DNA from: Ecdyonurus torrentis
Taxonomy: Eukaryota; Arthropoda; Insecta; Ephemeroptera; Heptageniidae
NCBI GenBank assembly: GCA_949318235.1
Contig: OX439129.1
Span: forward strand, 5,068,713 to 5,132,712
Length of the DNA: 64,000 bases
Direction of reading: 5' to 3'
This document shows, piece by piece, positions 22,190 to 33,499 of the stretch. The notes under the pieces are model-generated. The model saw only the letters and a list, made by a program, of their open reading frames with translations, had not been told where the DNA came from and did not search any database. The position numbers and the translations under genes were made by a program. The first letter of the stretch is position 1. Every line of letters begins with the position of its first letter.

Positions 22190-22945
22190 ACTCAAGCAGG
22201 GTCGGAGTGACACTTAAGGGGCCACGTCCTTAAAAAAAGCGTAACACCCTGGTTACGCCTTTTTTAGGGCCTTAAGGGCCTCGAAACAAGGGGGGCCACG
22301 TCCGCCACTATCGCGGACTTGCTCTTATGACCTGCACTCAAGCACCCTTTTTGCTCACAACTTACTCTGTTTGGTTGTGAGCCATGGTTTTTAACAATTA
22401 ATGAGTTAACCTTTGATGCCTAGCTGACACATTCATAAAATAGTTTGGCGCGGTGTCACTATAGCCATCAATATAATATAAAAATTAGAAAAAGAGGTAT
22501 AGGTATAATAATTAGAAAAATATGAAATATAAAGACAAAATTCTTGCAGTAACTTATTATTATGATTAAAAGTTGAAAATACGTCATTCTTAAATTTTAT
22601 CATATGCAATGCAAATTGCATATTGCAAACCAAGAAAAAAATGCAGATGTGTTGTCTCTCTTAATTTGTTTTGACATCATGGCTCATGGCTGCATCTAAA
22701 CCTACATTTTGTATCTGCACTTTATATAGTTCGTTGGTCATGAGTCATGAGACTATAAAATTAAAATAATTCTTTTATTATATCACATATCGTTGCGGTT
22801 GCGCCAGGAGCAGGACCATCTTAATTTTTTATTTTATAGAAGGTGCCTGGCCAGGAGGGCATAAGTCGTTTGATTGTTAAAACAATGAAGGTAATAACTT
22901 ATTTGCTAATAAGTCGTTTGGTTGTTAAAACAATGTTATTATGTG
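22190..22945. other. Unassigned sequence with small repeats
   Basis: A short fold-back at 22215-22310 is built from ggggccacgtcc and cgtaacaccctggttacgcc. A direct duplication of taagtcgtttgattgttaaaac lies at 22860-22945. No gene seen. Confidence 0.5.
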
Positions 22946-22946
22946 G

Positions 22947-23290
22947 TTAAAGCCATAGACCACATAAAACCACATGTGCTTTCTAATGAATAAACACAAA
23001 ATGGGATCTTCAAAACTGATAACAATTTTTACTAGAATGTTAATGTAGCCCCATGAGAGAGCGTGAAAAAACTGTAAAGTATGCAATTTGTGTGAAAAGT
23101 CATGTTTATGACGTCAGAAACATGCTAAAATTAGTATGAAAATGTTGTGTGGTTTGCATAAATCGAATATTCTGATCACTGCTACGGGGCTACAGTTGGG
23201 TTTTGAGACAAACTAATATGTTATTTATGTAAGTCCCATCAAGTGTTTTGTGATATAAATGCCTATGTTTTTCTCCGGTCTATTCCTTTA
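22947..23290 (+). mobile_element. TTAAAG-family MITE, complete
   Basis: From ttaaagccatagaccac to ccggtctattccttta. It carries one TGACGTCA near 23109. Confidence 0.88.
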
Positions 23291-23566
23291 CTTATAAAGA
23301 TGTTTGCAAGAAATATATTTTTTGTATTATTAACGCAGCGGCCACCACTGCCCCGTTCAGGAACTTTTGACGAGAGATGTACAATCATTCCAATAAAAAA
23401 TGAAATTCTATATTGGCATATGGGAATAACATGTATTTTAGATAGAGTTTTTGCGTCAAATGAAATCTCCATCTGATTGCATTGAATGGCCATAAGCCCA
23501 ATACAATTACATTTTTTATTGGAATGATCGTACCAGCGAAGTACAAGAAGCGCGCATCACGCAAGA

Positions 23567-23775
23567 GAAAAAATAAATTACGTAATTTATGCTGTATATA
23601 TGTCATTTTATAGCATATAAATAATGCTCAATTAGAATAACATAAATAATTATGCTTGTAAAACTTAATATTTATGCTATATAACATAGTTATTATGCAA
23701 TATAGCATAAATTTTATGCTGTATTGAAGTGTGCTGAAAATGTGCTAGCATAATTATTACGTATTTATATCTTTG
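23567..23775. mobile_element. GCATAA-type MITE
   Basis: Starts aaataaattacgtaatttatgc and ends gcataattattacgtatt; the interior has repeated gcataa words. Confidence 0.75.
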
Positions 23776-23794
23776 TACATATTAGTTCATGTTG

Positions 23795-24398
23795 AATGTA
23801 TGCCGATGACGTCATATTTATTGCGCTTGGACGCCATACTGGAGTAAAGAATTACATTGCTCAGCATAGGACAAACGTGTTTTTTTTTAAAGCTATATAT
23901 TTTCTTTAGGAAATTAGTTACTATTATTATTTTTATCAAATTTTTATTCAACCTGTTCATAATGTCAATGCTCTCAAAAATATTTCTGAAATATTTTAAA
24001 CCTGGCAAAATGAGTCATTTTCACATACCAATGTTTATTACATATATTCACATATGGCGTTGTCTTTGGTATGAATGTTGCATGAACCATCATATAGGGT
24101 GTATGCGCATGACGTCATTCTGAGTGCTCTTCTTGAGCAATGAATAACATTGCTCAGCATAGGACAAACGTAGTTTTTGACTATTCTCTTTGGTAATTTA
24201 GTGTTTTGGACATTATTATTTTCTTGCATACTTGAGGTACTAATTCAACCTGTATACTAGTACTAACAATATCAATGCTCTCAAAAATATTGTAAAGTAT
24301 TTTTAAACCGGCAAAATGTGCAATTTTCCTATTCCGGCCCATGTTATTTAGTACTCACTTATGACGTCGACTTTAACATGAATGAAACCACCCTATAG
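23795..24398 (+). mobile_element. Two adjacent CRE-MITEs
   Basis: The first copy, 23795-24078, has a divergent right end (catatggcgttgtctttgg). The second, 24095-24398, runs from tatagggtgtatgcgcatgac to gtcgactttaacatgaatg and aaaccaccctatag. Confidence 0.85.
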
Positions 24399-24603
24399 CT
24401 ATTCACAGTTGGCGTGAAAATAGATACAGAAACGTTCGCACTAATTAAGTGACTGTTTGTTTTACGTCATCAACGTGATATGATAATAATAATTATTATA
24501 GTAATAACAACATATTTTACCTTTTTTGGTTTGCTCTGATTTAGTTAACAAAAATATTACAAAATATCATATTGTAAAATTCATGTGGTTCTTATTTTAT
24601 TGT

Positions 24604-25020
<417 letters not shown>

Positions 25021-25554
25021 TGCAAATTTTTGCAAAAAAAAAAAAGTAATAAACATTTTTTTTAAGCGTTAGAAATTTATCATTATTAAATTATTCTAAA
25101 TCCTATGATATTATTTTGAATTTTGAGTGAAAGTGGAAAAATAATAATAACACAAGCTTCCAAACTGTACAGTAGAGACATCTGTCCATATTTTATATGG
25201 ACTACTCGCAATCAAGCGTGAATTCAAATTTCATTTGTAATTTTATTATTTTCACGTAAGAGTTTACGTCAATTTATGCTTGATTGCAACCAGACTGAGA
25301 AAAATCACACCCCTTTTTGCTAATAAATAATTTATTTGAAATCGACATGAAGCGCAAGTAAAAAACAGGTATAAAACTTGATAGGGTGAATAATATACTC
25401 ATAAAACATTGTTGTCAGATTTAATGGGGCTGTAGATACTGACCTACATCGGGCAGAGGAGAGGAGAGGAGTGAGGAGAGCTCAGTCAGCAGGGAGCAAA
25501 CATACATTGAAGTTGTCTGTATATTTGTGCACGGAATAAAGCCACTAAAAAGTG

Positions 25555-25735
25555 GATATTTAGACTTTGTACAATAAATATGTTAGATAATATGTACAAA
25601 GTTTTTTTAAGATGTGCAGAGCTAACTATTTAGCACTGAAGAAATAACGTTTATACTAACAAGTTACTGTTTAAACTTTTGTCAACCAAGTTATTGGTTT
25701 GTACTGAAGAGTTACATCTATGTAACTGAATTATT
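25555..25735 (+). repeat. Interspersed repeat, second copy of the 540-716 family
   Basis: Shares gctaactatttagcac, actaacaagttactgtttaaac and gtactgaagagttacat with the first copy. Confidence 0.65.
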
Positions 25736-25755
25736 TGTACAATGTACGTTTTTCA

Positions 25756-26220
25756 TGTGACGGAAAAATTAGTGCAAAACCTTGGAAAATATATGTTGTA
25801 AATTATAATTGTATTGCAAAAAAAAAAAGTGATAAATTTTAATTAACGCCGTAAATTTAAATTTCCGACGTAAAAATTAGTGTTAATTAATGCAATATCT
25901 TGAAAAATATATGTTTTAATTGCATTGCAAAAAAAAAGTTATAAATTTAAATTTGCAACGTGAAAATTAGTGTTAATTAATGCAAAATTTTACAAAATAC
26001 ATATCATTGTTAATTTCATTGCAAAAAAAAAATATTGCAAAAAAAAAAAAATCATTAAGTGCTAAATTTATAAATTTAATATAAATTACGAATTTTAATT
26101 GTTAATTAAAATGCAAAATCTTGCAAAATATGATTGCTAATTGCATAGCAAAAAATATTAGTAATGTATTAATTTAACTGCAAAAAAAAAAGTGATAAAT
26201 TTAAATTTACTTTAAATTAC
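25756..26220. repeat. Degenerate AT-rich tandem repeat of about 110 bp
   Basis: Four or five units share the order attgcaaaaaaaa, gtgataaattt, aaatttaaatttnc, aaaattagtgttaattaatg and gcaaaatcttg. The array ends exactly where the repeat-rich ORF begins, and may be its 5' flank or promoter. Confidence 0.6.
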
Positions 26221-26224
26221 AAAA

Positions 26225-26869
26225 ATGGGTAGATATAAGAAACCAAAAAGTAAGAAAAAACATCATGTAAAAAGACGAAAACTTGTAATAAAAGAGAACA
26301 TGCATAAAAGTAAACAAAAGTGCAGTGTCAGCAAGGACGAAATTGATCGTCAGAGAGAAAATATTTTACTATCGTCAGAAAATGATCAGCATGCGAAAAA
26401 TTTACCTGGCGCAAAAATTGATCAGCATGATAATGATTTACCTGGCGCAAATGTTACACCTGATGAGCATGATAATATTTTACCTGGCGCAGATATTGAT
26501 CAGCATGATAATGATTTACCTGGCGCAGACGTTTCACCTGATCAGCATGATAATATTTTACCTGGCGCAGATGTTTCACCTGATCAGCATGATAATGATT
26601 TACCTGGCGCAGATGTTTCACCTGATCAGCATGATAATGATTTACCTGGCTCAGATGTTTCACCTGATCAGCATGATAATGATTTACCTGGCTCAGATGT
26701 TTCACCTGGCTCAGATGTTTCACCTGATCAGCATGATAATGATTTACCTGGCGCAGATGTTTCACCTGATCAGCATGATAATGATTTACCTGGCGCAGAT
26801 GTTTCACCTGATCAGCATATGACTCTAGACATGCAAGTGTTCAGTGATAGTGAGGACGATCAAAGATAA
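26225..26869 (+). CDS. Intronless ORF of acidic 14-residue repeats with a basic N-terminus (214 aa)
   Basis: ATG at 26225, stop at 26867. Residues 1-30 are strongly basic (Lys-Lys-Pro-Lys-Ser-Lys-Lys-Lys and Lys-Arg-Arg-Lys-Leu), like a nuclear or nucleolar localisation signal. From about residue 55 it consists of nine or so repeats of Asp-Gln-His-Asp-Asn-Asp-Leu-Pro-Gly-Ala-Asp-Val-Ser-Pro, with a partial six-residue unit near residue 160. It ends with an acidic tail (Ser-Asp-Ser-Glu-Asp-Asp). The 42-bp DNA unit keeps frame because its length is a multiple of three. I know no family with this repeat. It lies inside the 16 kb intron of the four-TM gene, same strand. It may be a gene, a transposon-derived ORF or an open minisatellite. 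Confidence 0.5.
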   Translation: MGRYKKPKSKKKHHVKRRKLVIKENMHKSKQKCSVSKDEIDRQRENILLSSENDQHAKNLPGAKIDQHDNDLPGANVTPDEHDNILPGADIDQHDNDLPGADVSPDQHDNILPGADVSPDQHDNDLPGADVSPDQHDNDLPGSDVSPDQHDNDLPGSDVSPGSDVSPDQHDNDLPGADVSPDQHDNDLPGADVSPDQHMTLDMQVFSDSEDDQR

Positions 26870-27001
26870 TGAACATCAAAGTCGAGATGTCAACCATTAT
26901 AGATAGTGTAGTGGAGTAAATATCAACTTTCAGCCGGGAAATCTCCTACTGCAGATTTTACTAAAAAAAATTTAAAGAAAGAAAAATACACGGAGTTTTA
27001 T

Positions 27002-27304
27002 AGAATGTATATGCATTCATGTTAAAGTCAACGCCATGTTGGATAACTCAATATTTGGGTGGCATAGTAAAAAAAATCATTTTGCCAGTTTAAAACCACT
27101 ATGCAATATTTTTGAGAGCATTGATGTTGTAAATATGTTGAATTAGTATCTCAAGTATGTGAGAAAAATAACATGAACAAACAATTAACCAATTTCCCAA
27201 AGAAATTTGGGTTAATGAAGTTTGTCCTATGCTGAGCAATGTTATTCATTACTCCAGTATGGCCTCCAAGCGCATTACATGTGACGTCATCTGCATACAC
27301 CCTA
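27002..27304 (-). mobile_element. CRE-MITE copy
   Basis: Reverse copy from gaatgtatatgcattcatg to tgtgacgtcatctgcatac and accctatat. Confidence 0.9.
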
Positions 27305-27309
27305 TATAG

Positions 27310-27780
27310 TAATAAAGGTATCTTCAAAAATGTAAAAAAATTGAGTTTCCTATTTTTTTTTTTTTTTTTTTTTTGAAGTTTTAGTCCCATAAGAGCCCAT
27401 GTTAATTTCAATAATTATATTCTCTCTTATCTGACGGTCAAGAGTTCTTAAAATGTTATCATAGGTAGCTGTTACTGTTAACTTTCAAATGGCATCATAA
27501 CGTTTGTAAGTTTTCTATGTAGATTTTGTTATATACAAGCCTTCTAAATACAAACCAGATTGGTTCAAAAAGCAATTAACCAACTATTAATATGATCCAA
27601 ATTTGAATGGCTCACAAAACTTTATAACACCTAATAAAGGTACACATTAGGAATATCATAAATATTATTCCAGCTAGCATTAATGTTATCAAAGCAATAA
27701 TGTTCATAAAAAAATATTAATTAATATTAATAATATGTTCATAATCTTAATGTTTTTGTTTTTGAGCAGAGTGTAGACGT
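27310..27780. other. Unassigned intron sequence
   Basis: AT-rich, with one 22-bp poly(T) tract at 27353-27374. No shared repeat or coding signal recognised. Confidence 0.45.
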
Positions 27781-27781
27781 A

Positions 27782-28208
27782 AAACGACAGAAGTAATTAC
27801 GTAATAATTACGCTACGTCATATATTTTTAGCATAATTTATTAAATATAGCATAACATTATGCAATAAATAATGTTATAGCATAAATATTATGTTGTACA
27901 GCATATAATTATAATTATTTATGTTGTTCTACTTTAACACCATTTATATCATAATTTAGCATCATTATTTAAGCTATATAATTGCATAAATTATGCCTAA
28001 ATCACGTAATTTTGCGTTTATGTCACTAAAAAAATAATTCTACGTAATTATGCAATTTGTGTGAATATTTCTGTTTATGACGTCAGAAACGGAAAAAAAC
28101 TAGTATGACAATGTAGTGCGGGTTGCATAAGTTGAAATTTTCTGATCACTGCTACAAACCAACCAAGTGTTTTGTGATATAAATGCCAATGTTTTCTTCT
28201 GGTCTATG
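27782..28208. mobile_element. GCATAA-type MITE joined to a TTAAAG-family fragment
   Basis: 27782-28050 is rich in gcataa words with taattacgtaataattacg near the left end. 28050-28208 matches the middle and right end of the TTAAAG family (tttatgacgtcagaaac, ctgatcactgctac, tttgtgatataaatgcc, tctggtctatgcc) with a deletion. It ends 30 bp before exon 2 of the four-TM gene. Confidence 0.7.
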
Positions 28209-28239
28209 CCTACAATTAACACCTATATGATGTCCCCAG

Positions 28240-28398
28240 GTGTTTGTGGGAGCTTGCTGTGGTCTGCACTACTACAGCTACGAGGCTAAAGACGAGATCA
28301 GCCTGAACGTGATCACCAGCACGTACGGTGCCTTCTTCATCATCTTGCTGGGACATCTGAGTGCTGCCTGCTGTGCTAAGGAAATACCCAGGAGCTTG
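28240..28398 (+). CDS. Four-TM (MARVEL-like) membrane protein, exon 2
   Basis: The acceptor is ...gatgtccccag at 28229-28239 and the donor is GTGAGT at 28399. It has exactly 53 codons, phase 0 at both ends. Codons are GC-rich compared with the surroundings. It encodes the rest of transmembrane helix 1 (Val-Phe-Val-Gly-Ala-Cys-Cys-Gly-Leu), a short extracellular-type loop (Ser-Tyr-Glu-Ala-Lys-Asp-Glu) and helix 2 (Tyr-Gly-Ala-Phe-Phe-Ile-Ile-Leu-Leu-Gly-His). A Cys-Cys-Ala-Lys pair, possibly palmitoylated, sits at the membrane edge. With exons 1 and 3 the protein has 139 residues. The MARVEL-like assignment rests on size and topology, not on a family motif. Confidence 0.82.
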
Positions 28399-28544
28399 GT
28401 GAGTTATCACTTCTTATCACTCATCAAGTTTATCACTTCTTATCAGTCACCAAGTTATCACGACCTGTAACTATATGCTCAGTTAAGTAACAGAAACACT
28501 GAACCTGATTTGTGAGAAGTGCGACTTTTTTTATTGTTTTACTA

Positions 28545-28853
28545 AAAGGCGTAGAACACCTTGAACAAAAAAAGTTGCGTAATATCCTAACAAACCTGAA
28601 AATCAACGTTGATTTGGCCAGAGTCATTGATTTCTAATTTTTTTCCCATTCACAAAATGCTGCTGCCGGTCACTGACGTCACAGCTCGCCAGGTTTACTT
28701 GCGCGTGGACCAGGCGAGCTGTGACGTCACTGACCGGCAGTGGCATTTTGTGAATGGAAAATAAATTAGAAATCAATGACTCCGATCAACGTTGATTTTC
28801 AGGTATGTTAGGATATTACGCAACTTTTTTTGTTCAAGGTGTTCTACGCCTCA
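28545..28853. mobile_element. Fold-back MITE, 'GGCGTAGAACACCTTG' family, intact
   Basis: An almost perfect palindrome of about 309 bp: left end aaaggcgtagaacaccttg, right end caaggtgttctacgcct. Both inner arms contain tgacgtcac, around a loop of about 30 bp (ccaggtttacttgcgcgtgg). It is the reference for the disrupted copy at 45579-49889; others are at 41326-41502 and 50334-50650. Located in intron 2 of the four-TM gene. Confidence 0.92.
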
Positions 28854-29008
28854 AAGCTTATAGGCTATAACCAATGCAATCGCATTTATTGATTTAACTT
28901 TTTGCACACGCCTAATTCGTGCAGAAATCTGTTGTTGTTAACTTTGTCCGAGAATATAGGGTCATTTCCTAATTTATTAACTTTATTTTTTTTCTAAAAT
29001 TTATTTGA

Positions 29009-29444
<436 letters not shown>

Positions 29445-29474
29445 ACATAACTAATTGCTCTCTTGATATTCCAG

Positions 29475-29705
29475 GAGCTGTGCTACTTGCTGATAGGCAC
29501 GGTGATGTTCGTGGCTGCCGGAGTGCTAAATCTCAACCACTTCAAGCACACGTGGTTCTGGCAGGACGAGAACCTACATAAGATTGGTTTAATCAAGGCG
29601 TACGTCAGCTTCAGTGTGGCCCTGGACTTCGTCATCTGCTTCATCTGCACCTGTGCTTGTCGTAGCGAGTCATCCAGTCGTGCCCCCGTCACCTACGCCA
29701 TCTAA
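29475..29705 (+). CDS. Four-TM (MARVEL-like) membrane protein, last exon
   Basis: The acceptor is ...tcttgatattccag and the stop is TAA at 29703. It has 76 codons in phase 0. It holds helix 3 (Leu-Leu-Ile-Gly-Thr-Val-Met-Phe-Val-Ala-Ala-Gly-Val-Leu) and a hydrophilic loop with Trp-Phe-Trp-Gln-Asp-Glu-Asn. Helix 4 follows (Val-Ser-Phe-Ser-Val-Ala-Leu-Asp-Phe-Val-Ile-Cys-Phe-Ile-Cys) with an embedded Asp and a Cys-rich exit (Cys-Thr-Cys-Ala-Cys-Arg). The cytosolic tail ends Val-Thr-Tyr-Ala-Ile, which could serve as a PDZ or sorting signal. Codon use is GC-rich. In known animals, four-helix proteins of this size act in junctions, vesicles or glial/epithelial membranes; which applies here is unknown. 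Confidence 0.85.
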   Translation, partial: ELCYLLIGTVMFVAAGVLNLNHFKHTWFWQDENLHKIGLIKAYVSFSVALDFVICFICTCACRSESSSRAPVTYAI

Positions 29706-29759
29706 ACCATATCAGCTATCGTCAACGTGACTTTCATATGTGAAAGTATTCAGCGTTTA

Positions 29760-30470
29760 TTTCTGAATCAAAACCATTTTACTGTATTTCATCAAATAGC
29801 AAGGAAATTATACAATTTGCTAAGAATTAAAAATATATATAATTAATTATAATTAATTATTAATTGTAGCCAGTGTTATCAAAATTAAAACCATTTTATA
29901 TGAACAATTTCATAATTAAAATCATTTTACAATACCGTATTATGGCCAGTAATATCAAATTTAAAAACATTTTATTAAATAGTCAATGGTTTCAAAATTG
30001 AAACCATTTTGTATGAAACGTTGATTTTAGGATTAAAACCATTATAAAAATGAATTGACCATTGCAGGTATCAAAATTGGAACCATACAAACCACTGTGA
30101 CCACTTGGTTGCAGAAAAAAAAGGCCTATCTCGTTTTTAGTCAGTGGAAGCAAAAGGCCTATCTCGTTCCCGAACGTTATGGAGATGGCGCTCGAGATAG
30201 GCCCTTTGTTTATCCCCTGACAAAATACGAGATAGGCCTTTTTTTCGCAACAAGATCGATATGTTTTATAAAACCAGTGTTATCAAAATTTGAACCATTT
30301 TGTATTATTCATTAATTTCATATAAATGAAACCATTATATTATAGCCAGTGGTATCCAACTTAAAAAATCATTTTGCTTAATTAATTTCAATGTTTTAGC
30401 TAATATTAAGAAAATAAAACCATTTTATTACATAAAAAATGGTTTTATTGAGAAAACTAAAAAAAAAAAC
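29760..30470. repeat. Degenerate 'AAACCATTTT' repeats in the 3' flank
   Basis: The phrase (t)aaaaccatttta occurs about a dozen times at irregular 50-80 bp intervals (for example 29769, 29890, 30000, 30412), often with gtatcaaa before it. It interrupts and flanks the fold-back copy at 30112. Possible polyadenylation signals for the four-TM gene (attaaa-type) occur near 29825-29885 but none stands out. Confidence 0.55.
30112..30265. repeat. Fold-back minisatellite element, short copy
   Basis: Same centre (cccgaacgttatggagatgg) and same arm unit as 2751-3115, but with only two units on the left and one or two on the right. It ends gcaacaagatcgatatg. Confidence 0.85.
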
Positions 30471-31225
30471 AAAAAAATAGAAAGAAATTGGAATAAAATT
30501 CCTTTGCTTAATTTTAGCAAATAATAAAAATCACTTTTTTCTCCGTTTTAAAAATTACATTTTTTCTTGTTAAACTATATTAAATGATAAAATAAAATCA
30601 TTTTCTAATAATTATAAGTTAATAATAGAGTTACCATGATTTTTTTTTTTTTTTTTTCAATCAAATATTCCATTTTAATTTAAGTTTTTTATACTTCCGA
30701 TTTTCTAGTAGTGATTTTCTTATGTTGAATTTCAATTTTATTTATTTTTGATTTAATATTCATTAAATTTGAATTAAAAAGTTAGTTAATTTAATTTTAA
30801 ACTCAAGATTTAAAAAAAAATCGATTATTTTAAATGGAACATTAAAATCGCTGCTAGTTTATTGTTATAATTTTAGTTTGATATTTTTGTAAAATAGATT
30901 TTAAATTGAAAAATCATAAATCTTTTTTCTTTTGTTTTGAAGTTAATGATTCCTATAAGTTTATTAAAGAATTAAATAATTTAATTAATTATAAAATAAC
31001 AATTTAAAATCAAAATGTATGAAAATACTTAGAAAGAAAGAGCTAAGAACTGTAATTTGATATTTTAATAGTTATTTTTGTTTGCAATTTAAAATGAATA
31101 TAAAAATCAGGAAAAAAAAAATGTTCAACTTATATACGATTTAAAAAATATATAGACCTATATATTATACATTTCTCCCAATACTAGTTTGAGCAGATAC
31201 AGTGTAATTAACTATGTAAAGTCAA

Positions 31226-31310
31226 CTGTGATTGGCTGGTAGGTTTATATCATGCTCTCTGATTGGTCTAGCACCGCGGATATAGTATAGCTTTTGGCGG
31301 GAACGACCTT
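31226..31310 (+). promoter_or_regulatory. Promoter-like cluster: two CCAAT boxes 31 bp apart plus an E2F-type site
   Basis: gATTGGct at 31231-31235 and gATTGGtc at 31262-31266 are inverted CCAAT boxes spaced by 31 bp, the spacing typical of NF-Y in cell-cycle promoters. TTTGGCGGGAA at 31293-31303 matches the E2F consensus. The cluster is a GC-richer island in AT-rich DNA. No coding sequence follows within 1 kb on either strand, so its gene is unknown. It could serve the exon-like segment at 34450. Confidence 0.45.
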
Positions 31311-31339
31311 GTTTTGGACACAGTGTATATATATATACA

Positions 31340-31434
31340 AAATATAATTTATATAAATTTAAAAATACTAATGGAAAAAATATTTGGCAACTAAAAAATT
31401 AATAAATAAAAATGTATAGGTGAAATTAATCTTT

Positions 31435-31469
<35 letters not shown>

Positions 31470-31610
31470 CCCTCAAATATTAGGATAATATTATTTTATG
31501 ATATTATTATGTTGATACTATTAATTAACTACTTTTATACTTTGATTTATTGCGTAAAAATAACATTGTATTGCTGCTCACTATTACAATTAAAATTAGT
31601 AAATTGTTTG

Positions 31611-31643
<33 letters not shown>

Positions 31644-32480
31644 ATTGGTTTTTATTTGTATTAATATTTTTTTGATATATATATAAATTCTTTATGATCT
31701 TTTTTTTTTTTTTTTTTTTTTAATAAAATAAGAAAATGAAGGGTTCATTCCCTCCTAAAGTCTAAACTGAATATTGTATTTTAAAGAGCTTCCACTTTTA
31801 AAAATCTTTAAAAAAAAAAAATAATAAAAATAAATAATTAAAAAAAAATATTAAAAATAAAAAGTCTTAATTATTATGTTTATCAACGATCAATCAGTCA
31901 ATTTTCCCTTATTATTCATTAATAATTAAATATTCAGCTCTTGTTATTAAAAATGCACAAAAATATTTTGTAATGAAAAATAAATAAATAAACATAAATA
32001 TTTTATAAATATTAAATTTGTATGGTCCAACATGGCAACCCCCCTTCATGTTTATTTTTATACACCCCCTCCTCCCTCCCCCTTTATCAACACTTGTCAC
32101 CTACTTTAAATATAACATAATAATGATTGTATACATAATGATGATAATCGTGCAGTCAAATTTACTATATAATAAAAAATGCAATTACTAAGCTGTTATA
32201 CTTATCAAGTTTTTGAATGCAAATTAATTTTGTAATGTGTGAACTTTTTGGATAATAAATATTTTATTTTGCAAACAAAAATATTGATTTGTTTATTTTT
32301 TATTGTCCTAATTTTCTGTCATTTCCATGACATGAAATAAATATGAAAAAAAAAATTGGAATGAAATTCCTTTAAAATTAAAAAAATTAAGTGGAAAAAA
32401 TACTGTAAAAAAAAAAGACTTGAAAATTTTTTATACAAAATTATTATTTATTTATTAAACACCAAGGTGTACTTATACAT
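31340..32480. other. Low-complexity AT-rich sequence
   Basis: Several poly(T) tracts (31436-31470, 31614-31640, 31700-31721) and A-runs. The only C-rich break is near 32040-32090 (caacccccc, cctcctccctccccc). No gene or shared repeat seen. Confidence 0.6.
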
Positions 32481-32488
32481 ATATAGGT

Positions 32489-32794
32489 CTACATTTTTGC
32501 ATATTGACTTAATGATAGGGTCCGAGATGGACAATGAAGTAAGTGGTACCTAGTACATAGGCCACTACATAATACACATACACATTTATCATTACATTCG
32601 TGATCTTTAATTTGACAGATCACATGCTGGAAACCATGCACCGCATAACGGGTAAAAACATGCCTGTCTGTACAGTTTGGGCCTTGCCACCCATTAATAT
32701 TAAATGCAGAGGTATTATAGAAGGCCAGGCTGATATCTTCAGTTTTAATTAGTCTATCCTTAACAAATTTAATGTAATTATCTGATTTTAACAA
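32489..32794 (-). CDS. Cys/His-rich open frame of unknown identity, possible exon
   Basis: Open for 101 codons on the minus strand in otherwise stop-rich AT DNA, with a normal amino-acid mix. It starts Lys-Ser-Asp-Asn-Tyr-Ile-Lys-Phe and passes Trp-Gln-Gly-Pro-Asn-Cys-Thr-Asp-Arg-His. It then has a cluster Cys-Gln-Ile-Lys-Asp-His-Glu-Cys-Asn-Asp-Lys-Cys-Val-Cys and more Cys/His. The spacing hints at a metal-binding module, perhaps of a transposon protein, but I cannot place it in a family. No clear splice sites were found. It may be a relic. Confidence 0.35.
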   Translation of the reverse strand: MLKSDNYIKFVKDRLIKTEDISLAFYNTSAFNINGWQGPNCTDRHVFTRYAVHGFQHVICQIKDHECNDKCVCVLCSGLCTRYHLLHCPSRTLSLSQYAKM

Positions 32795-33144
32795 TTTAAA
32801 TTGAATTCAATAATATAAGTAAACGAAAAACTAAAAGTTTTCATAAAAATTTATGTTATTTTAAAAGAAAAATGAACCAATTCGGAATTGAATCGACTGG
32901 AAAATGAACCGAATAAAAGAACTTTAAAACTGTCACTGCTACTCAAAAACAAAAATTTTCTTTACTAAAAGATAGCACGTTAAGTGAGAGAGGACTTTTG
33001 GTCAAATTTTCAAAAATTATTTACTCTGTAACTAAAGCTCATAGAAATGTGAAACAAAAACTAAAAACTTGTGCAAAAATCAAGCTTTATTTTATTTTTA
33101 TTTTTATTTTATGTCTCTTTGAGCTTTAGTTATACGGAGAAAAT

Positions 33145-33490
33145 ACATACATACATACATACATATCATGACGCTATAAATCCCTTTCGTGGTAAAAGCC
33201 AACAACACAGACAGATGTTTTATCCTGACCCAGTGATAGACCTCCACAACTTCCTATCCTGACATACTTCACTTGCTTCCGCCAGTCTCATACCTTGTTT
33301 CATACATTTCCTTTTGCATTTCATACTGCAGCGTACATTCTTATTTTTCAAACATCTTCCAACCACCTCAGACCATGATGTTTTAGGCAAGCTGCCTCTA
33401 TCTCTCCTTCCATCCACTCTACTATGAAATACCTGTTTTGCTATTCTTTCATCACCCATTCTCTCAACATGACGGAGAAAATAATTTTTG
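33145..33490 (-). mobile_element. LINE 3' fragment with reverse-transcriptase C-terminus
   Basis: The minus-strand frame at 33220-33459 has the typical distal LINE ORF2 pattern: His-Val-Glu-Arg-Met-like start (...Arg-Met-Gly-Asp-Glu-Arg-Ile-Ala-Lys), Gly-Arg-Arg-Asp-Arg-Gly-Ser-Leu, Ser-Trp, then Ala-x-x-Arg-x-x-Trp-Arg (here Asp-Arg-Lys-Leu-Trp-Arg-Ser). It ends at a (CATA)n-like tail at 33147-33165. A second copy with indels is at 37225-37520. Confidence 0.75.
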
Positions 33491-33499
33491 AAAATTTAG

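Noticed and set aside
26325..26822. Other-frame and minus-strand ORFs over the 42-bp repeat
   Set aside because: Shadows of the frame starting at 26225, which has ATG, a basic leader and an acidic tail; the others consist of the repeat only.
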